This document shows, piece by piece, positions 1 to 6,355 of a stretch of 6,355 nucleotides of DNA. Numbering within the stretch: the stretch's first letter is position 1; every line of letters begins with the position of its first letter. The position numbers were made by a program, and so were the translations under genes. Source of the DNA: SKVR01 sp041642035 (GTDB lineage: Bacteria > Bacteroidota > Bacteroidia > Bacteroidales > UBA7960); contig JBEPXC010000216.1 of NCBI GenBank assembly GCA_041642035.1, positions 1 to 6,355 on the forward strand, given 5' to 3'. The notes beneath the pieces were generated by a model that saw nothing but the letters and a program-made list of their open reading frames with translations, was not told where the DNA came from and searched no databases.

Positions 1-247
1 CATAGAGTATTCGTTTTAAAAATGAATAATTAGTATTATGCCAAATAATATAAAGATAATCATAATCCTCTATTTTGGCAAGAGCCATTCTTTGCAAAAA
101 TCAGTCCAACATCTAACAGTCCCGAGTTCCCATAATAACTATGTCAACTTTTATAAAAACAAAACACCTTACCCTCTTGTTAATATTCTATACTTTGACG
201 CCCAACAGGGTGTTTTTTGCAAAGTATTACGTTTTTACTACGACATA
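1..247. other. Upstream non-coding region
   Basis: No supportable gene lies here. The frame of receptor 1 stays open back to position 38, but residues encoded before 248 resemble no domain and would place about 70 residues ahead of a clear signal peptide, so I read this as AT-rich untranslated DNA. All three + strand frames meet a stop within the first 35 bases (TAG at 3, TAA at 17, TAG at 31), so an upstream + strand gene could end here, but too little is visible to say. I looked for the Bacteroidota promoter pattern (TTG, about 19 bp, TAnnTTTG). The nearest thing is TACTTTG at 191-197, which has no properly spaced TTG. An imperfect inverted repeat sits at 161-216. Confidence 0.6.
161..216. 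repeat. Imperfect inverted repeat followed by a T run
   Basis: AAAACACC (161-168) is the exact reverse complement of GGTGTTTT (209-216). Inside it TGTT (178-181) can pair with AACA (204-207). A T run (213-218) overlaps the right arm. The loop is long and the stem AT-rich, so this could be a weak terminator of an unseen upstream gene, a leader structure for receptor 1, or chance. It lies 32 bp before the receptor 1 start. Confidence 0.2.
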
Positions 248-2587
248 ATGATATTCAGAACATGCCTTTTATTAATATTCATTTTCCTCACCAATGAAAC
301 ATCAGCACAAAAACACACCCTCAGGGGCACCATTCGTGAAAGAACAACAGGTGAACCTATTCCGGGAGTAAATATATTAATTGCTGATAAACAGGCTGGT
401 ACTGTTTCCGATTCATTGGGAGCGTATAAGCTTAAGCTAAAGGAGGGTAAATACACCCTGACTTTTTCATTCTTAGGGTATGCCCCAAAGAGAAAAACTA
501 TCCTCATGAATGGAGATAAAATGTTAGATATACAATTAAGCTATGCGGGCATCATGCTAAACGAAACCGTAGTAAGAGAAAAAAAAGTCATCCGCCATGT
601 GGAAAGTACCGAGACCAATGCCATTTTGCTGGAAATAGAGTCTGTACGCAATATGCCCTCGTTTTTAGGAGAGGTAGATGTTTTACGTGCAGTCCAAATG
701 ATGCCTGGTATACAATCAGCAGGTGATGGAAATACAGGCTTTTCGGTACGCGGAGGAAATGCAGATCAAAACCTCGTGTTGCTTGATGATGCCGTGATAT
801 TTAACGCCAGCCATTTATTTAATGTTTTTTCCGTATTCAATTCTGATGCCATCAAAGATCTGAAATTGTACAAGGGAGGTATAGAACCGTCCTATGGAGG
901 CAGACTATCATCAGTAGTAGACATCAAAATGAAAGAAGGCGATTTGCGAAATTACCAGATGAATGGTGGGGTGGGCCTTATATCGAGTCGTCTCACGGTA
1001 GAAGGCCCCTTGCAATATGGCCAAAGTGCCTTTCTCCTATCAGGGCGACGAACCTATGCAGACCTATTCCTTAAGCTTTCTTCAGATGAAAATCAACGAA
1101 ACACTCGGCTATATTTCTATGATTTGAACCTTAAAATGAACTACCTGATCAACGAAAAAAACAGAATCTATATATCTGGGTATTTGGGTAGAGACATTAC
1201 TGTTATGAGCAACTTATTTGGTCTGGATTGGGGGAATACAGTAGCCAGTATTCGTTGGAACAGATTCTTTAACGATAATTTCTATGCCAATTTCTCCTTC
1301 GTGGTCAGCAAGTACCAGTTTAATATTTCAGGCGATGTGGGGCGTACCAGCTTTCTATGGAACTCACTGTTAAGTAATATAAATATTAAATCAGACTTCA
1401 ACCTTAAACTTAATGATAAGAGCAACCTCACCTTCGGATGGCAGAGTATTTATCATAATCTTCAGCCCGGAAATATCACTGCTAAAATTCAAGGTGCCAT
1501 CAACGCCAGCATCAACCTTACCGACCAGAACGGACTCGAACATGGCCTCTATGCCAACAATAAACAACACTTTATCAACGACAAACTTATAGTGAACTAT
1601 GGTTTACGGGCATCATTTTTTCAAACTATGGGCCCGGGAAACCAATACATCTATGACAAAACCGATCCGATGAAATGGCAGATAGAAGATAGCATCAGCC
1701 TAGGCAAGGGTCACTTTTATGATATTTTTTTCGCTCTGGAACCACGCCTGAGCTTCAGGTATTTAATCAGCCAGCGGCAGTCGATAAAAGGCAGCTATAA
1801 TCGCATGACACAATACATCCAACAAGCACAAAGTGCGCAGTCGGTAGCACCCTATGATGTATGGTATACAGCAAGCAACAATATCCCACCTCAGCAATCT
1901 GATCAATATTCCCTGGGGTACTTCCAAAGTTTCTTTTCCCACCAGGTAGAAACCTCACTGGAGTTGTTTTACAAAGACATGAAAAATATTTGCGACATTA
2001 TCGACAACGGTAACCTGATCGGGAATGAGTATCTGGAAAGAGAGATAAGAACCGGCAGAGGCTGGGCCTACGGGCTGGAAGTTTTAATTCAAAAACAGAA
2101 AGGATCTCTGCAAGGTTTTATTGGATATACCTGGGCTTTGGCCCAACGTCAAACGGATGGCATTAACCAGGGGCTAGTATATTATGCTCCCAACGATAGA
2201 CGGCATGACCTTAGCCTTAGCGGAAACTACACAATATCCCCCAAATGGATAGTAGGAATAAATTTTGTTTACGCTACTGGTTCTGCTTTCACTATGCCCA
2301 TTGGCAAAATGTTTTATCAAAGTTCTTTTGCCCCTATTTATGCCGACCGAAACTCAAGTAGACTTCCTCATTACCATCGTATGGACCTCTCTCTGACCTT
2401 CAATCCTGAACTCGAAAACCGGGAAGAGAGAAGGTTTACGAGTAGTTGGAATTTTTCGCTCTTTAACGTCTATGGCCGAACCAATCCCATTTCGGTTTCT
2501 TTTGCCCAGAAAGAAGGAAAGCCCCACTCCTCTTTCTTTTACATCCCCGGCCCCGTACCCTCGATAACCTGGAATTTTAATCTCTAA
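248..2587 (+). CDS. TonB-dependent outer-membrane receptor, copy 1
   Basis: This 779-residue protein is a TonB-gated outer-membrane barrel that would import an unknown ligand. Residues 1-20 are a signal peptide cut before Gln21 (TSA|Q). A carboxypeptidase-regulatory-like beta domain spans about 24-98 (GEPIPGVNI, GTVSDSLGAY, FSFLGY). A likely TonB box is ETVV at 106-109. The plug is about 131-240, with GFSVRGGNADQNL, DDAVIFNASHLF and YGGRLSSVVDI. The rest is the beta barrel, with family motifs YNRMTQYI, YAPNDRRHDLSLSG, SSWNFSLFNVYGR and a C-terminal ITWNFNL. There is no STN domain. I chose ATG 248 over upstream in-frame starts because it puts the signal peptide at the N terminus and aligns residue for residue with copy 2. 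Mature copy 1 has one Cys (582) where copy 2 has Ser. It ends in Leu rather than the usual Phe. The DUF4249 gene follows after 3 bp. Family assignment is firm; the substrate is unknown. Confidence 0.95.
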   Translation: MIFRTCLLLIFIFLTNETSAQKHTLRGTIRERTTGEPIPGVNILIADKQAGTVSDSLGAYKLKLKEGKYTLTFSFLGYAPKRKTILMNGDKMLDIQLSYAGIMLNETVVREKKVIRHVESTETNAILLEIESVRNMPSFLGEVDVLRAVQMMPGIQSAGDGNTGFSVRGGNADQNLVLLDDAVIFNASHLFNVFSVFNSDAIKDLKLYKGGIEPSYGGRLSSVVDIKMKEGDLRNYQMNGGVGLISSRLTVEGPLQYGQSAFLLSGRRTYADLFLKLSSDENQRNTRLYFYDLNLKMNYLINEKNRIYISGYLGRDITVMSNLFGLDWGNTVASIRWNRFFNDNFYANFSFVVSKYQFNISGDVGRTSFLWNSLLSNINIKSDFNLKLNDKSNLTFGWQSIYHNLQPGNITAKIQGAINASINLTDQNGLEHGLYANNKQHFINDKLIVNYGLRASFFQTMGPGNQYIYDKTDPMKWQIEDSISLGKGHFYDIFFALEPRLSFRYLISQRQSIKGSYNRMTQYIQQAQSAQSVAPYDVWYTASNNIPPQQSDQYSLGYFQSFFSHQVETSLELFYKDMKNICDIIDNGNLIGNEYLEREIRTGRGWAYGLEVLIQKQKGSLQGFIGYTWALAQRQTDGINQGLVYYAPNDRRHDLSLSGNYTISPKWIVGINFVYATGSAFTMPIGKMFYQSSFAPIYADRNSSRLPHYHRMDLSLTFNPELENREERRFTSSWNFSLFNVYGRTNPISVSFAQKEGKPHSSFFYIPGPVPSITWNFNL

Positions 2588-2595
2588 ACCATGAT
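2585..2595 (+). other. Receptor 1 / lipoprotein 1 stop-start junction
   Basis: The sequence TAAACCATGAT holds the receptor stop (TAA), three bases, and the lipoprotein ATG. The identical 11 bp recurs at 6044-6054 between the second pair. No AG-rich ribosome site precedes the ATG, so termination-reinitiation coupling is the natural inference and would tie lipoprotein output to receptor translation. Confidence 0.6.
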
Positions 2596-3445
2596 TAAGA
2601 CTTATCTTGCTATAAAAACAGGACTCCTGGCCATTTTGCTTTATGGTGCATTGCTTGGGGGTTGCCAGAAAAGTGTAATACTCGAGCTTGCCGATCAGGA
2701 GGACAGTTTTCTCATCATAGAAGCAAATATTTTGGATGATGGATTTCGCCAACACATAAGAGTTTCACTCTCTACCTCCTATTACAACGACAGCCAGGGA
2801 AAGGGAGTTTCCGATGCCAGGGTATGGTTGCAATCTAGTGAAAATAAATATGTTTTTAACACAAACAGCTCCGAAGAAAAATGGGGATTCTATTATAACG
2901 ATTCCGTTTCCAGCCAGGTGCAAGGAAAAGAACTTACTATGTGTATAGAATATCAAGGCACAAGTTACACTGCTACAAGCCATTGGAGGCCTGTACCTGA
3001 GATTGACTCGGTAACTTTAAAACTCAATATTTTTTCTGAATTGGGGTTTTCCCCAGATACATTATATGAAGTGCAGGCACACTTCATGGAATTGCCTTCC
3101 GAGGATGATTATTATCTTTTCAATTTGTACGTCAATGGAAACATCAAGACCTGGCGCCCCCCTCTCAAAGTGGTAACAAGCGATAAAAATATGGAAGAAT
3201 ATGTAACCTATTCCATATTAAATCTCAGCCAGGACGAGATTGAAGAAGGAGATGTTATTCAACTCGAAATGAGAAGCATTTCCAAAGAGAATTTTGAATT
3301 CTACAATGTATTCTTCTTTCAAACGGATTTTTCAGGCAACCCCTTCGCAGGCGCGCCCCCGGCAAACATCCCCACCAATATCAGCAATGGGGCCCGGGGC
3401 TTTTTTCAGATATCCTCGGTAAACAGGAAAAGCATTGTGTTTTGA
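2591..3445 (+). CDS. DUF4249-type outer-membrane lipoprotein, copy 1
   Basis: This 284-residue protein is predicted to be lipidated and anchored in the outer membrane as the partner of the receptor just upstream. Residues 1-24 form a lipoprotein signal with the lipobox LGGC, so the acylated residue would be Cys25. The mature start (VILELADQEDSFLIIEANI) matches the first beta strands typical of DUF4249. Later family-like landmarks are VPEIDS (135-140), EDDYYLF (171-177), GDVIQLEMRSISKENFEFYNV (about 220-240, the 'GD..q.e..sis...fefy' region), NPF (250-252) and NISNGARGFF (263-272). The family has no known catalytic activity and none is suggested here. The start lies 3 bp after the receptor stop, so the two are surely co-transcribed and probably translationally coupled. 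Copy 2 of the gene begins at 6050. Surface exposure and ligand capture are inferences from genomic pairing, not visible in the sequence. The DUF4249 assignment is from memory of family motifs. Confidence 0.88.
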   Translation: MIKTYLAIKTGLLAILLYGALLGGCQKSVILELADQEDSFLIIEANILDDGFRQHIRVSLSTSYYNDSQGKGVSDARVWLQSSENKYVFNTNSSEEKWGFYYNDSVSSQVQGKELTMCIEYQGTSYTATSHWRPVPEIDSVTLKLNIFSELGFSPDTLYEVQAHFMELPSEDDYYLFNLYVNGNIKTWRPPLKVVTSDKNMEEYVTYSILNLSQDEIEEGDVIQLEMRSISKENFEFYNVFFFQTDFSGNPFAGAPPANIPTNISNGARGFFQISSVNRKSIVF

Positions 3446-3703
3446 TTCATATGACCACGCTCCTCCCCATGCCATTAATAACACTCCGCTATTAAAAACA
3501 CAAAGTATTGTAATGAATAGCCCCTATGCGAGACCTATTGCATAGCGATAGTGCATTTTACTTTATGATTTAAGAAACTGGTCTGAAACAAATAACCGGA
3601 AGACTTGTTTTTAATCATGATTTCAAAAGTTTTCCGGGCATTGACAACTAGCAACAGAAAACTCAAAACTCCCGGATATACAGGTTTAATTAAAGAGAAA
3701 CAA
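3446..3703. other. Spacer between the two receptor/lipoprotein modules
   Basis: This 258-bp spacer has no supportable gene and no strong terminator. It holds a short perfect inverted repeat (CTATGC 3524-3529 with GCATAG 3540-3545, 10-nt loop) without a T run. A second pair, TCCGGG 3633-3638 and CCCGGA 3671-3676, is far apart. A poor promoter-like pair, TTG 3538-3540 and TACTTTA 3559-3565 with 18 bp between, fits the Bacteroidota spacing but the -7 part deviates from TAnnTTTG. The receptor 2 frame is open from 3605 with an ATG at 3617, but I judge that stretch untranslated. Whether module 2 has its own promoter or is read through from module 1 is undecided. Confidence 0.55.
3524..3545. repeat. 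Short inverted repeat in the inter-module spacer
   Basis: CTATGC and GCATAG are perfect reverse complements separated by 10 bases. The stem is only 6 bp and no T run follows, so it is not a convincing intrinsic terminator. It could be a weak hairpin or an operator-like site overlapping the poor promoter candidate at 3538-3565, or chance. Confidence 0.2.
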
Positions 3704-6046
3704 GTGATCAAAAACATAATATTCATGGCAGTATTGGCCATGATTTCTTTGGGTGGTTATGCCCAAAACAATATTTTAAGCGGCACCATCACCGATAGCT
3801 CCACGGGTGAAGTGCTTACGGGCGTAAACATATATACCCTAGACAAAGGCAAGGGAGCCATTTCGGATCTGGATGGAAATTACCGTCTGCAACTGAATAA
3901 GGGCACTCACACCATTGTGTTTTCTTTCATCGGCTATCAAAAACTTGAAAAAACAATTACCCTTTCACAGAACCGACGTTTGGATGTTAAGCTAAGAAGT
4001 GGCGTGAGCTTATCGGAAGTAGTGGTATCAGCCGAACGCTCAGACGGAAATGTTGACAATGCGGAAATGGGTACCGTAACACTCGACATTGAATCTATCA
4101 GAAATATCCCTGCCTTTTTAGGTGAGGTAGATGTATTGCGCAGTATTCAGTTGTTGCCCGGTGTACAATCGGCCGGCGATGGCAACACAGGCTTTTTTGT
4201 AAGAGGGGGCAATGCAGATCAAAACCTGGTAATATTAGATGATGCAGTGGTATTTAATGCATCGCACCTATTCAATTTCTTTTCTGTGTTCAATTCCGAT
4301 GCCATAAGTGATCTCAAGCTTTATAAAGGTGGAATCCATCCTGAGTACGGCGGCAGACTGTCCTCGGTACTGGACATCAGGATGAAGGACGGAAACATGA
4401 ACCGATACAAACTCAATGGAGGCCTGGGGCTTATCTCTAGCAGGCTTACCCTGGAAGGCCCTATACAGAATGGCAGGAGTGCTTTTATGGTATCGGGACG
4501 GCGCACCTACGCAGATCTGTTCCTTAAGCTCTCCTCCGATGAAACCCAGCGTGACACCCAACTCTTCTTTTATGATCTTAATACCAGGTTAAATTACACC
4601 CTCAACGACAAAAACAGGCTTTTTCTGTCGGGATATTTTGGACGAGATGTCACCATGCTAAGTGATTTGTTCGGATTCGACTGGGGAAATATAACCAGTA
4701 GCTTGCGGTGGAACAGGATATTTTCTGATGACTTTTTTGCTGATCTATCGCTATTATATAGCAACTACCAGTTTAATATAAGTGGAGATATTGGTCCGGC
4801 TACCTTCAGATGGAATTCCATGCTACACAACATCAACCTGAAGGCTGATTTTAATCTGGAGGCCAACAACAACAACCTCTCTTTTGGTGTTCAAAGCATC
4901 TATCACAACCTGGATCCGGGCAGAATAAGAGCAACCATAGAAGGCGCAGCAGGAGCCAACATCAGGTTATCGGCCAGTAATGCCCTGGAGCATGGCTTGT
5001 ACCTCAACAATGAGCAACGTCTGTGGGACGAGAAGCTGGTTATGGTATACGGGTTGCGAGGATCGGCATTCCAGATTATTGGCCCGGGAATACAATATAC
5101 CTACGATCGTTCAGATCCGCTGCAATGGCAGGTTCAGGATACCCTCCCCTTGGTAAGGGGGCAGTTTTATGATACCTTTGCAGCTCTCGAGCCCCGCTTG
5201 AGCATACGGTATAAATTTAACGACCGTCACTCCATTAAAGGCAGTTATAACCGCATGACGCAATACATACAGCAAGCTCAGAGCGCGCAGTCGGTTGCCC
5301 CTTATGATGTGTGGTTTGCGGCCAGCAACAATGTATTGCCCCAATATTCCGATCAGGTGTCCCTGGGTTATTTTCGCAACTTTTTCTCCGACCTGTTAGA
5401 AACATCGCTGGAGGTTTATTACAAAGACATGAAAAACATTTCAGACATCATCGACAATGGCGATATTTTGGGCAACGAGCTTCTGGAAAGTCAGTTAAGA
5501 ACCGGAAAGGGCCGGGCATATGGTACAGAATTATTGTTGCAAAAACAAGAAGGACGGATAAGTGGTTTTGTAGGTTATACCTGGGCTATAGCCAGAAGAG
5601 AAATTGAAGAAATTAATAATGGCCGTCCTTATTATGCACCCAATGACCGGCGCCATGACTTAAGTCTTAGTGGAAGTTATCAGCTATCTTCAACATGGAT
5701 GCTGGGCATGAATTTTGTCTATGCCTCCGGAACAGCCTTTACTCTCCCAACTGGAAAGATTTATTACCAGGGAGCTTATGCACCCATTTATGCAGAAAGA
5801 AATTCAAACCGGCTGCCCGACTATCATCGGATGGACTTATCTGTTACCTATACCCCCGTTAGAAAAGATGTTGAAGGCAGAAGATTCCAAAGCAGCTGGA
5901 ACTTCTCCGTCTTTAATGCTTATGGAAGAGCAAATCCGATTTCTGTTTCTTTTGCTGAAAGCGAGGATCGACCTGGGCAACCCAACTCATCCTTTTTTTA
6001 TATCCCCGGACCCATACCGGCTATAACCTGGAACTTTAATTTTTAA
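3704..6046 (+). CDS. TonB-dependent outer-membrane receptor, copy 2
   Basis: This is a 780-residue paralogue of the receptor at 248, with the same architecture: signal peptide 1-20 (IIFMAVLAMISLGGYA|Q), carboxypeptidase-regulatory-like domain about 24-97 (GEVLTGVNI, ISDLDGNY, FSFIGY), TonB box EVVV at 105-108, plug about 130-240 (GFFVRGGNADQNL, YGGRLSSVLDI), then a barrel ending ITWNFNF with the usual terminal Phe. It lacks Cys in the mature part. I favour the GTG at 3704 because it gives a compact signal peptide with the cleavage Ala at residue 20, exactly as in copy 1, and it follows an A/G-rich stretch (AAAGAGAAAC). ATG 3617 would add 29 residues (including RKLK) ahead of the hydrophobic core, and ATG 3725 would leave a signal peptide without a positive n-region; both remain possible. 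A DUF4249 gene follows after 3 bp. Over the plug stretch (about 95 residues) 79 positions equal copy 1 by hand count. Substrate unknown. Confidence 0.93.
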   Translation: MIKNIIFMAVLAMISLGGYAQNNILSGTITDSSTGEVLTGVNIYTLDKGKGAISDLDGNYRLQLNKGTHTIVFSFIGYQKLEKTITLSQNRRLDVKLRSGVSLSEVVVSAERSDGNVDNAEMGTVTLDIESIRNIPAFLGEVDVLRSIQLLPGVQSAGDGNTGFFVRGGNADQNLVILDDAVVFNASHLFNFFSVFNSDAISDLKLYKGGIHPEYGGRLSSVLDIRMKDGNMNRYKLNGGLGLISSRLTLEGPIQNGRSAFMVSGRRTYADLFLKLSSDETQRDTQLFFYDLNTRLNYTLNDKNRLFLSGYFGRDVTMLSDLFGFDWGNITSSLRWNRIFSDDFFADLSLLYSNYQFNISGDIGPATFRWNSMLHNINLKADFNLEANNNNLSFGVQSIYHNLDPGRIRATIEGAAGANIRLSASNALEHGLYLNNEQRLWDEKLVMVYGLRGSAFQIIGPGIQYTYDRSDPLQWQVQDTLPLVRGQFYDTFAALEPRLSIRYKFNDRHSIKGSYNRMTQYIQQAQSAQSVAPYDVWFAASNNVLPQYSDQVSLGYFRNFFSDLLETSLEVYYKDMKNISDIIDNGDILGNELLESQLRTGKGRAYGTELLLQKQEGRISGFVGYTWAIARREIEEINNGRPYYAPNDRRHDLSLSGSYQLSSTWMLGMNFVYASGTAFTLPTGKIYYQGAYAPIYAERNSNRLPDYHRMDLSVTYTPVRKDVEGRRFQSSWNFSVFNAYGRANPISVSFAESEDRPGQPNSSFFYIPGPIPAITWNFNF

Positions 6047-6054
6047 ACCATGAT
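6044..6054 (+). other. Receptor 2 / lipoprotein 2 stop-start junction
   Basis: The same TAAACCATGAT as at 2585-2595, with similar flanks: TGGAA.TTTAAT precedes the stop in both copies. The 3-bp gap and the trinucleotide ACC are kept although surrounding silent positions have drifted. This supports common descent of the whole two-gene unit and perhaps a role in translational coupling. Confidence 0.6.
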
Positions 6055-6355
6055 AAAACCCCTAGTTTCCACCCGCCTAATCATACTCTTAACTTTGTGT
6101 TTTGGTGCCATATCATGCGAGAAGGACGTTGTCCTGGAGCTTGCCAACAAAGAAGGAAATTATCTTGTTGTTGATGCCAATCTCACCGATGCAGGAGGGC
6201 GGCAATGGATACGACTTTCTCTCTCTTCTTCCTATTATGAAGAATCCAAAGGCAAACCTGCTAGTGAAGCAACAATATGGATCGAAGGAGCTGAACGGAA
6301 GTTTGCTTTTGTCCAATCCGACGCAGATACCTTAAAAGGTTATTACTTTAATGAT
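6050..6355 (+). CDS. DUF4249-type outer-membrane lipoprotein, copy 2 (3' end outside window)
   Basis: The first 102 codons of a gene that is open to the window end; it is cut by the window, not broken. Residues 1-22 form a lipoprotein signal with AISC, giving lipid-anchored Cys23. The mature start (EKDVVLELANKEGNYLVVDAN) parallels lipoprotein 1. From the Cys onward 32 of 65 residues match lipoprotein 1 without a gap by hand count, including RQ.IR.SLS.SYY and the KGYYFND / WGFYYND region further on. By comparison about 180 residues should remain downstream. It starts 3 bp after the receptor 2 stop and is inferred to be that receptor's surface partner. No ligand can be inferred. Confidence 0.88.
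   Translation, partial: MIKPLVSTRLIILLTLCFGAISCEKDVVLELANKEGNYLVVDANLTDAGGRQWIRLSLSSSYYEESKGKPASEATIWIEGAERKFAFVQSDADTLKGYYFND

Larger units (their letters stand above)
248..6355 (+). repeat. Tandem duplication of a receptor-lipoprotein module
   Basis: Unit A is 248-3445 and unit B is 3704 to beyond 6355. Gene order, strand, the 3-bp gap and the junction sequence are the same. The receptors differ in length by one residue, with only three indel sites: one residue ahead of the TonB box, one in the FNLKLNDKSN/FNLEANNNN loop, and three near the C terminus (AQKEGKPH/AESEDRPGQPN). DNA divergence is substantial and largely silent in conserved blocks, so the duplication is old, or the two units derive from related but separate ancestors. 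Confidence 0.85.

Noticed and set aside
177..197. Possible promoter for receptor 1: TTG at 177-179 with TACTTTG at 191-197.
   Set aside because: Only 11 bp separate the elements, against roughly 17-23 bp in the known Bacteroidota pattern, and the -7 element is one base short of TAnnTTTG.
38..247. N-terminal extension of receptor 1 by 70 codons (in-frame ATG at 38).
   Set aside because: The extension has no recognisable domain and would bury a good signal peptide that starts at 248. The 248 start also makes the two receptors agree in cleavage position and length.
2354..2755. 133-residue open frame on the - strand across the receptor 1 / lipoprotein 1 junction.
   Set aside because: It is antisense to two well-supported genes, shows no recognisable motif, and crosses the conserved junction; it looks like a shadow frame.
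3389..3406. GC-rich run GGGGCCCGGGGC followed by six T, resembling an intrinsic terminator.
   Set aside because: The arms would leave no workable loop, and the stretch lies inside lipoprotein 1, encoding the conserved NGARGFF motif, so the T run is Phe-Phe codons.
5311..6026. Open frames of 98 and 103 codons on the + strand inside receptor 2 (5311-5607 and 5715-6026).
   Set aside because: They overlap the strongly conserved receptor frame and have no family resemblance; the receptor frame is clearly the coding one.
6102..6335. 77-codon open frame on the + strand near the window end.
   Set aside because: It is in a different frame from lipoprotein 2, whose reading frame from 6050 matches lipoprotein 1 over about 100 residues and is simply cut by the window end.

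Overview
The window reads as a piece of a Bacteroidota chromosome. The signs are large TonB-dependent receptors with an N-terminal carboxypeptidase-regulatory-like domain, DUF4249-type outer-membrane lipoproteins directly behind them, signal peptides cleaved before Gln (A|Q), moderately AT-rich DNA, and no strong Shine-Dalgarno sequences ahead of the starts. I cannot place it below phylum with confidence.

Layout: all four genes are on the + strand and form two tandem copies of one two-gene module. Positions 1-247 are an upstream non-coding region. Receptor 1 (248-2587) is followed after 3 bp by lipoprotein 1 (2591-3445). A 258-bp spacer (3446-3703) separates this from receptor 2 (3704-6046). 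Lipoprotein 2 follows, again after 3 bp, and runs off the window end (6050-6355). The stop/start junction is the same 11 bp (TAAACCATGAT) in both copies. Receptors 1 and 2 are full length (779 and 780 aa with the starts chosen here) and align end to end with only three short indels.

Likely joint function: the receptor is a gated outer-membrane barrel powered by TonB/ExbB/ExbD, and the DUF4249 lipoprotein is probably its surface partner, by analogy with other Bacteroidota receptor/lipoprotein pairs. The substrate cannot be read from the sequence. There is no enzyme, regulator (sigma/anti-sigma) or periplasmic binding protein in the window to suggest one.

No RNA gene, mobile element, CRISPR array or convincing terminator was seen. 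I do not see an unprecedented system. The main interest is the tandem duplication: the plug and one barrel segment are very strongly conserved between copies, while the lipoproteins and the post-TonB-box linker have diverged.
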